DNA of 64,000 bases from Stomoxys calcitrans (taxonomy: Eukaryota; Arthropoda; Insecta; Diptera; Muscidae), in the NCBI RefSeq assembly GCF_963082655.1, contig NC_081556.1, positions 68,681,227 to 68,745,226 on the forward strand, given 5' to 3'. The position numbers and the translations under genes are program-made. The notes below the pieces were generated by a model. The model ran no database searches. It had not been told where the DNA came from and was given only the letters and a program-made list of their open reading frames with translations. Below are positions 57,701-64,000 of this stretch, in pieces (within the stretch, counting starts at the first letter, position 1; each line of letters opens with the position of its first letter).

Positions 57701-60700
57701 GTTGTGGACTCCTCTCTTTGTGGAGTACTGAGGGTCGCATTATCTTCTACCTGTAAAATTGCTGTTGTTGTGGACTCCTCTCTCTGCGGAGTACTGATGG
57801 TCGCATTATCTTCTACCTGTAAATTGTCCATTTGGACATTATTTGCTATGGTATCGTAGAAATCTGCGGATGTTTGGTATAGGTTTGTTATTTTGTTGTC
57901 GAATAATTGCGTTGTTTGTTCGGTGCTGGTGAGTGCTGGCGTGAAGTCTTCCGTGTCTGTTGCCATTGCCATTTCGAAACCTTCATTTAGGGGCTCAGAT
58001 GCTAGAGTGACAGGATCAACTAGTGGCTCGGTTCCCGATTGTTCATCACTGTTCGTGGTTGTTTTCTCATCCTGCTGGGACGTGGAGGATGCTTCATTTG
58101 TCATGTTGTTTTCAAGTTTTTCCTCAAGATTTTCATCTGCGCCGAGTTCACCATTACCGTAAGAGTCGAGCAAAATTGGCTGCACAACAGCTGTCAGTTT
58201 GTCATCTGCACTCTGGGCTGAATGATCAGGCATGAGAAATGATGTATTTAGTTTGGCCAAGTTGGAAAAGCGATTGTGATAGAAGTTCTCATGTTCAAGA
58301 GGAATGTATAGCCCGTGTCCCCCATTGGATTGTTGGTTATCGTTATAGTCCTGCTTAATGGGCATCGGCACATTCTGGTGAGCACTAGGAGAATATTGCG
58401 GACGGGTGGCATAGGTGGTTTCGTCCGGCTTTGCCATAGTATGATCGTTGTTGGATATCTGTTTTATCACATCAGACACAAGGAAGGCAATCTCGTCTTT
58501 CGTTTCGTTTGAACTCATCATATTGTTATTGTATTGTAATGTATTGGTTCCATCGACCAGGGTCGATGCGACGGTTGCAGCTTGCGTTTGGAAGTCTGAC
58601 ATACTAATTTGTGCGGACGGTTTTAACACTTCTAGATTCAATTGAGGCTTAAGGTCAGCCACCAGAATTGGCTGCTCGTAAGAGTCCTTGTCATCATCCA
58701 TGAAGTGGTCTTTTTGAGGAGCTTTCACTGGTAGTCGAAATTGGCCCAACACTAATGTTGTTTGCTCTGGCAACTCAGCCGAGGAGTCAGTAGTTGTGTC
58801 CCCATATATCAAGGACGGAAGTTCAAGTGGCATTTCCGTTGTCACACTATGTATTATAGTTTGGGGCTCTTGAGCATAAAATTCATTTAATTGCGTATGT
58901 GGAAGTTCCGTTGTCTCCTGCAACAATGTGGTATCTAGTGAATCGTTGGCAATTTCCTTCGTAGTTTCTTCGTTCGAATCTTCGGTCAAATATTTGGTGG
59001 ATTCTTCGGAAATTTCCTCCGCAGTTGGTGTGATAGCAATGGGCAGCTCTGTTGCGTACTTTGCTGGACCGCTATATGTTGTTTCAGGGAACTGCTCGGA
59101 CGTTTCTGCAGTATTTTGAAGAGTTGAGGGGTTCGTCTCTACAGCACTGTCCTGTGACGACTCCGTCAGGGATTGGGATGGTGCCACATAAGCTGGTCCT
59201 GTGTCTTCAGTTTCAGAGTCTGGATAATTAGTTGGGATTGATACCGTTTTGGTCATTTCCATTTCTGTTGTTTCCGGTTCGACTGCCATGCTTGTCGTGG
59301 TGTCTAAAGGATTTTTGGTTAGGTATGTTGTCGTATCTGTTTCATCAGAAGAGTTTTGCCATATTTTATTTATTTCTTGCTGACCTCCTATTGTTGCCAA
59401 TGATACGCTACTATTGCTTCCATAAGTATTTTCCAGAATTTGAGGATAGTAAGAATTTTCTGCTATATCAACCGGCAACATGTGCTTGTTGGCAAGATCT
59501 TCAAGTTGTTCCATATTTTCCGCGCTGTCATATTTGATTGGTTTCACCTTGGTTCCGTTTGAATCTGGCACCAAGAGGTCCACTTTCTGTGTCAACTCTG
59601 GCTGTTTCAGTGACTGCAGTATTTGATCAAATGACTGCATAGTGTTGATGTCCTGTTCATCGGGCTTCGGTATATCCTTTTGCGTAGTAGCAATGACCGG
59701 CAGGGGTTGTTTCTTATAATCGTACGTGTTAGAGTCTTCTTCGGAATGGTTGATTGTTAAGCCATAAGAAGGTATTGGGTAGCCTGATGTGCCACTGTCC
59801 GTAGGTTCATGGTGGGTTGTTGTCGGAGTCGGACTCGGACTTTCGGATGTAACTCTAATCGATGTTGTTGGTTGATATCCGGGGAATTCCTCCACAATCA
59901 AGCCTGGTTCATTTTGACTTGTTACCGCCGGCACTGGCGAATAGATTGTCGTTGTTGATGGCATGTCTGTTGTTGTTGTTGTTGTCGTCTTTTTAGTGGT
60001 AGTCGTCGTAGGTTTGTGTGGTTTTGGGCGTGGCCGGTGATGTGATACTTGTTGGTAATTATTGTGTGCAATTTCTTGATGCGCCGATCCTTCTGCTGCT
60101 AGATCTGCAGATATTGAGGATGTTTGAGTTGGTCTAGTTTTATGCGGTTTTGAAGATGGCTTAGATTTTTCAGAGCCAACGTTTGGTTTAGCCGTGGATT
60201 CGCCACCTGGCGAAGTGGTTGTGCGAATAGGATTTCTGGTGGGTTTCTTCTTCCTTTTCTTTGGAGCAGTAGTGCTGGTGCTATTCATCGGCGGAGCATC
60301 GGTAATTTGTTCAGGCTTAGCTTCGGTGGATGAGATCGCGGTAACATTATCCGTAGTGGTTATAGGCTTTAACGAGGAACCATAGCCTTCTGAAGCTGGA
60401 GAAGGCGTTGGCTTCTTCTTCTTCTTCTTCTTGGGCGCAGTAGTAGATGATGGAGCGGTCGGTTGCGCCTCAGTGGTGGTCGATGTAGTTGTTACGGGGA
60501 TGGTTGTTGTTGTCGTTGTGGTTGTTGTGGGGACAGGTATTGTTGTTGTTGTCGTCATGGTGGTAGTGAGTACTGGTGTAGTTGTTGTGGGTTCTGGAGT
60601 TGTTGTGGCTTCTGGAGTTGTTGTGGGTTCCGGAGTTGTTGTTACCATTTCAACTGTAGAAGGCATTTGGGGAGCCATTGTCGTAGTCGAAGGTTTTCTC

Positions 60701-61669
60701 TTTATCTTCTGCTTCGTCGGGTGTGGCCGTTTAGTTGTGGTAACTCCGCCATTCGGATTTTTCACGCGATGCGGAGGCAAAGGCTTGTGCTGTACATGTG
60801 GGGGCTTTTTGGCCTGATTTTCGCCCATGTTTGCACTCTCAACTTTCTGACCCTGAACAATTTCTTGATTATTGATAAAAACTCGCTTTGTGGTGGATTC
60901 AACTTTAAGCTGCTCGGGTAATTTGTGATAGACAGGTTGTAAATGAGTTTGAGAGAAGCCTTCATAGCCTTGCATGGTGGCCGTAAGATGCTGGTATTGC
61001 TGCATTCCAGTGTACACAGACTCGTGTGAGTCAAGCTCTTCTTGAATCACTTGAGGAGTGACTTCAGTAGTGGTTGTGGTGGTGCTTGTTTTGCGTTTCT
61101 GTCCTGGTTTACGTTTGTTGGGCTTTGGTTCCACAGTGGTGGTCGTCATTGGTTCTTTGGTGGATGTTTCAAGTATTTCAGAATCAGGCGTCATAACTAT
61201 TTGCTGAGGTTTCTGTTGTGGGAAAATATCCACGTTACCAGTATTGCCAAAGATTGCCGGCAGAATCATGGACCATGACGATGAAACATCTGGTGTATCT
61301 AAAACGGACAGTATATTGGACGTAGAATTCTTGTTGGTCTCCACTTCCTTATTAAGAACAATTTGAACACTGTTAACGATATCTTCCACTTTCTTTTCCG
61401 GATCCCTGTCATCCGCTGGGCTGTGATGTATAATTGTGGGACCTTCACCATCGCCGTTTGCGACAATACTTTGGATTTCCTCCATGGTCATGAGGCGTTT
61501 GACCAGTTCTCCATGCTCATCAAATGTGTAGAACTCATACCGATCTGGGTTTAGTAGATCAATGGGACTTGCCACCTGCAAAGATGGTTGCGGTTTTGGT
61601 ACTTTATGCCCCAGAGCATCTGTAAATTCAGGCTGATCACCATTGAGTATGACTGCAACAGACGATAGG
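54742..61669 (-). CDS. Giant mucin-like protein with C-terminal non-inhibitory-type serpin domain (last exon)
   Basis: One 6,928-nt open exon gives ~2,309 residues. Residues here are numbered from the first codon of the open frame (61707); real coding starts in codon 13, after acceptor 'tttttcttttccag' (61670-61683). There is no ATG at the frame's start, so the start codon and most of a signal peptide lie in an upstream exon. The order is: a conserved-looking N-terminal module (DRYEFYTFDEHGELVKRLMT, ~53-75); Thr/Pro mucin-like stretches (~187-215, 340-432, 566-590) with Lys runs; a long acidic Ser/Thr/Glu region to ~1850 with many N-x-S/T sites; and the serpin domain (~1858-2321). The serpin signature end reads 'FDKPFLYFVRHNPTGMILFM' then 'GRFNPRLLP'. 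The hinge (INTFSTCGEEKIADHHHVEM) lacks the small-residue run of inhibitory serpins, and the loop holds an acidic insert of ~75 residues. It is probably secreted or extracellular matrix-associated; a Drosophila Spn100A-type relationship is possible but unverified. Confidence 0.9.
57701..57832 (-). repeat. 66-bp in-frame tandem duplication in the serpin gene
   Basis: 'gttgtggact' recurs at 57701 and 57767, period 66 bp (22 codons). The protein repeat is ILQVEDNATISTPQREESTT / ILQVEDNATLSTPQREESTT (each followed by T and A or E). Each copy carries an N-A-T glycosylation site. Confidence 0.95.
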
Positions 61670-61683
61670 CTGGAAAAGAAAAA
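61670..61683 (-). other. 3' splice site (acceptor) of the serpin exon
   Basis: 'ttttcttttccag' on the minus strand precedes the exon at 61669. The intron is phase 2 (it splits a Ser codon in the open frame). This is the best reason to discard the first 12 codons of the frame. Confidence 0.75.
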
Positions 61684-61999
61684 TCCAAAAAGTTCATTGC
61701 TTTTCAATCCACATTATGAGATAATTAAAATAATATTAGTTTGTTTTCTTTTTCATTGTTTTCATTCTCCGAATGAAGGAACATCCATTTTTTGAATGGT
61801 ATAAAATCATTAGATAAGTCACAAATTTCCTAGAGCTTATAACAAATGGATTAGGAACAGATGCCAGACAGGCTGTGCTTACAGCGACTTCAAAAATTAT
61901 GATTGTTTGTGCTGCATCAAATCGGATATAGCAGGGGAAAAATGGTAAAATTCAGAAAGACAATTTCAATTGAAATCGACGTATGGAGAGAGCTTTTTT
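61684..61999. other. Intron sequence, no exon recognised
   Basis: AT-rich; no upstream signal-peptide exon is seen. The missing 5' exon may be further right or outside the window. Confidence 0.4.
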
Positions 62000-62160
62000 A
62001 TGAAAATATTTTGTATTGATTTAAATGACAAAAATATGTGGAAGTAGTCTAAATTTCGGAATACATTCACTTTTGCTCGATATAACCACCCTTTGCCTTG
62101 ACTTTTGCTCTGAGCCATTCAGGAATTTTTGTTGTGCTGTGCACCTCGTAAGAACTTCTA
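62000..62160 (-). mobile_element. Tc1/mariner-type transposase C-terminal remnant
   Basis: The minus frame near 62150-62075 reads 'IPEWLRAKVKAKGGYIE', like the end of transposases with 'RLRAVIAARGGHIE', followed by AT-rich terminal sequence. Only ~20 codons remain. Confidence 0.45.
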
Positions 62161-62339
62161 CAGCCACTTTTGATTATTTACGATAGTGTAATCACTAGGC
62201 GGTTGATGGCCTTCGTTTCTTTCCAGTATAGCGGCAGATCTAGAGTCCGGTAGTAGGCACACAATGAACTGCGGATCCTGGAGATCGCTTGTTAAGGCAA
62301 CAGTATGCATTTTGCAAGTCTAGTGAAACACCATTTATA

Positions 62340-62650
62340 ACCTAGTCAGCTTCATGGAGGCTTCTCTCACTGTGAAGGAATATACAATGATAGCGTTACT
62401 TGACAGTTAGGGTGCTTTCAATAATGTAAAATCATGAGAGAGCTGAAGTTTCTGGGCATCAATACTACCGTTAACAATTAATAATTTGCTAAGAGATGCA
62501 TTAAGGTATGTTTGGGATCGGTAGATCTGCAAAGATGGAACAGCAGTGGAACACCTCACGGAGGTGTACTGTCGCCTCTATTTTGGAATATAGCCATTTA
62601 CAATATAGCCGGATATGCTAATTCATTTGCCGTTAAGAAGCTAAACGTAC
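62340..62650 (+). mobile_element. LINE RT fragment
   Basis: In plus frames: 'KEYTMIALLDS' then a stop then 'GAFNNV' (62380-62425; motif A, with the key Asp in LLDS), and 'SGTPHGGVLSPLFWNIAIYN' (near 62530-62600; motif B). It is degenerate and truncated by the DINE-like element at 62663. 62161-62339 holds nothing certain. Confidence 0.7.
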
Positions 62651-62662
62651 GACGTGAGCTAC

Positions 62663-63546
62663 AACAAGTAAAAGCGTGTCACATCTTATATGCTCTCCAC
62701 CATGGATCGCATTTGCCAAGTTATTTGAATTACTTTTCAAATATATATGAGCTAAATGAAGTTATTGACCGATATTTGCCGTACTTGTCATGCCGTTGAA
62801 GTTATAGAAAAATAACATCTCGAAAATTTCAGGCAAATTGCAGAATAATTGCGCCCTGAAGAGGCTCAGAAAGTCAAATTGCGAGATCGGTTTATATTGC
62901 AGCTATATCAGTTTATGAACCGATTTAGATCATACTTGGCACAGTTGTTGAAAGTTATACCAAAACAACAGCCAAATTGGATAAGAATGGCGTCATCTAG
63001 GACTTAAGAAGTCAAATCAGGAGATCGGTTTTATCGCAGCTATATCAGGATATGGACTGATATGGACTTAACAAAGTTGTTGGAAGTCATACCACAACAA
63101 TATGTGCAAAATTTCACTTTTGCTGAAAATAAGATAAGAATTGCGCCCTCTAGAAGTTCAAGAAGTCTAATCGGGAGATCGGTTTTTATGGCAGCTTTAT
63201 CAGGTTATGGACTGATTTTGACCATACTTAGCACAGTTGTTGGAAGTCATACCAAAACGACTGAGGCAAAATTTCAGCAGAAGTGAATAAGAATTGCACC
63301 CTCTAGAAGCTCAAGGAGTCTTAACGGAAGATCGGTGTAAATGGCGGCTATATCAAAACAAGCACCGATTTGGCCCATTTACAATCTTAACTGACCTACA
63401 CTAATAAGAAGTATTTGTGCAAAGTTTCAAGTGCCTAGCTTTACTGCTTCGAAAGTGAACGTGCTTTCGACAGACAGACGGGCGGATGGACGGACGGACG
63501 GTCGGACAGACGAAATTAGTGTACCCCACCCTATGGTGGAGGGTTT
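62663..63546 (-). mobile_element. DINE-1-like element with hairpin deleted
   Basis: It starts 'acaagtaaaagcgtg' but goes straight to 'tcacatcttatatgctctcc', lacking the palindrome found in all other ends. Monomers follow, then 'ctagctttactgcttcgaaa', reversed GTCY repeats ('gacggacggacggtcggaca') and 'ctatggtggagggttta' (63531-63547). The core is also partly missing. Confidence 0.75.
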
Positions 63547-63559
63547 AAAAAGTAGTAGA

Positions 63560-63850
63560 AAGGGTAAGAAAGGCAACCCTAACACCTGTAAGAGAACCAT
63601 TGCCAAATAATTGGGGAAAGGCAGACCTATAATGCTGTTATGCTGTTTGGTATTGAGGTCTGGTAGTCGCCGCTTTAAAAGTTCACATAATCAGCTGGAT
63701 CCAAAGCAAGGCTTGTTTGTGCATCACAGCCGCATTGAGGACGACACCATCTGATGCACTGAGTTTAATGCTACACCTCGTGCCTCTGGACATTGTGTAT
63801 TGACAAATTCGTGCGATTACTGCTGTGAAGCTAAGGAATATTTCTTTTTG
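63560..63850 (+). mobile_element. LINE fragment (second family)
   Basis: It matches the reverse complement of about 50560-50770: 'ggatccaaagcaaggcttgt', 'cgcattgaggacgacaccat', 'ctgatgcactgagtttaatg' and 'tacacctcgtgcctctgga' with scattered changes. It corresponds to the thumb/RNase H connection. 63851-64000 is unassigned. Confidence 0.7.
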
Positions 63851-64000
63851 GTTATACGGCGGCTACGGACACTATGTTATCCTTGATACAATTGCGAAGT
63901 TACAGACAGTATGGACTACACATTTTTTGCTTTGTTTTTTGATAAAAAGTACTGTACCACTATTCGAACTCATCGTTAGAAGTATGGTTACTCTACCCCA

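Noticed and set aside
60431..60921. Val/Gly-rich and Cys-rich frames of 128 and 152 codons opposite the serpin gene
   Set aside because: They are antisense shadows of the threonine-codon runs in the mucin-like region; composition is entirely explained by ACN repeats on the other strand.
61670..61707. The first 12 codons of the giant frame as the protein's N-terminus
   Set aside because: The frame opens with TTG, and a clear polypyrimidine-AG acceptor lies within it. The sequence upstream of 61669 is intronic.

Overview
The window is eukaryotic and fits a muscoid (calyptrate) fly of the Musca/Stomoxys/Haematobia kind. It is AT-rich, with one very large gene exon near the right end and almost everything else made of transposon debris. 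The species assignment is inference. It rests on very abundant short elements that carry the Drosophila mini-me/DINE-1 hallmarks: a core like ACCCCATAAAGTATATATA, (GTCY)n microsatellites, (TA)n tracts, and a GC-rich ttcggccgggccgaa hairpin next to ACTTGTTTT.

Layout. 1-1845 is a decayed LINE on the minus strand. 1880-11518 is a dense field of mini-me/DINE-1-like elements whose interiors are tandem ~150-bp monomers. It includes a nearly perfect 968-bp inverted repeat (2097-3064 / 5291-6259). 12235-15306 holds a mariner remnant, a LINE 3' end, a transposase C-terminus and a tRNA-derived SINE. 15340-17380 is different from its surroundings: a compact pair of convergent small ORFs, each with its own TATA box and poly(A) signal, flanked by C-rich CRE/AP-1 motif DNA on the left and 109-bp tandem repeats on the right. 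A 200-base assembly gap (17501-17700) follows. 17939-18631 is a well-delimited non-autonomous Helitron. 19013-34612 alternates DINE-like elements, LINE pieces, hAT-like and piggyBac-like MITEs (one in tandem duplication), and two perfect short hairpins.

35100-39330 has a 102-bp (TA)n tract, more DINE-like DNA and a deleted mariner. 39425-43865 is a ~20-bp-period AT-rich minisatellite split by two mariner insertions, one of them a foldback. 44255-49850 holds a LINE endonuclease piece, two copies of an unnamed repeat (one split by a DINE-like insertion) and (TA)n DNA. 49850-53705 has three LINE pieces of two families in alternating orientation.

54742-61669 (minus) is the only convincing host gene segment. 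It is one 6.9-kb exon encoding a very long secreted-type protein with Thr/Pro-rich mucin-like stretches, a long acidic low-complexity centre and a C-terminal serpin domain whose reactive-centre loop looks non-inhibitory. Its first exon is not in evidence and probably lies beyond the window or among the repeats. The remaining right end is LINE, transposase and DINE-like debris.

There is no operon-like organisation. The interest lies in the small convergent ORF cassette, the unusual serpin, the large foldbacks, and the tandem-monomer elements that look like satellite precursors.
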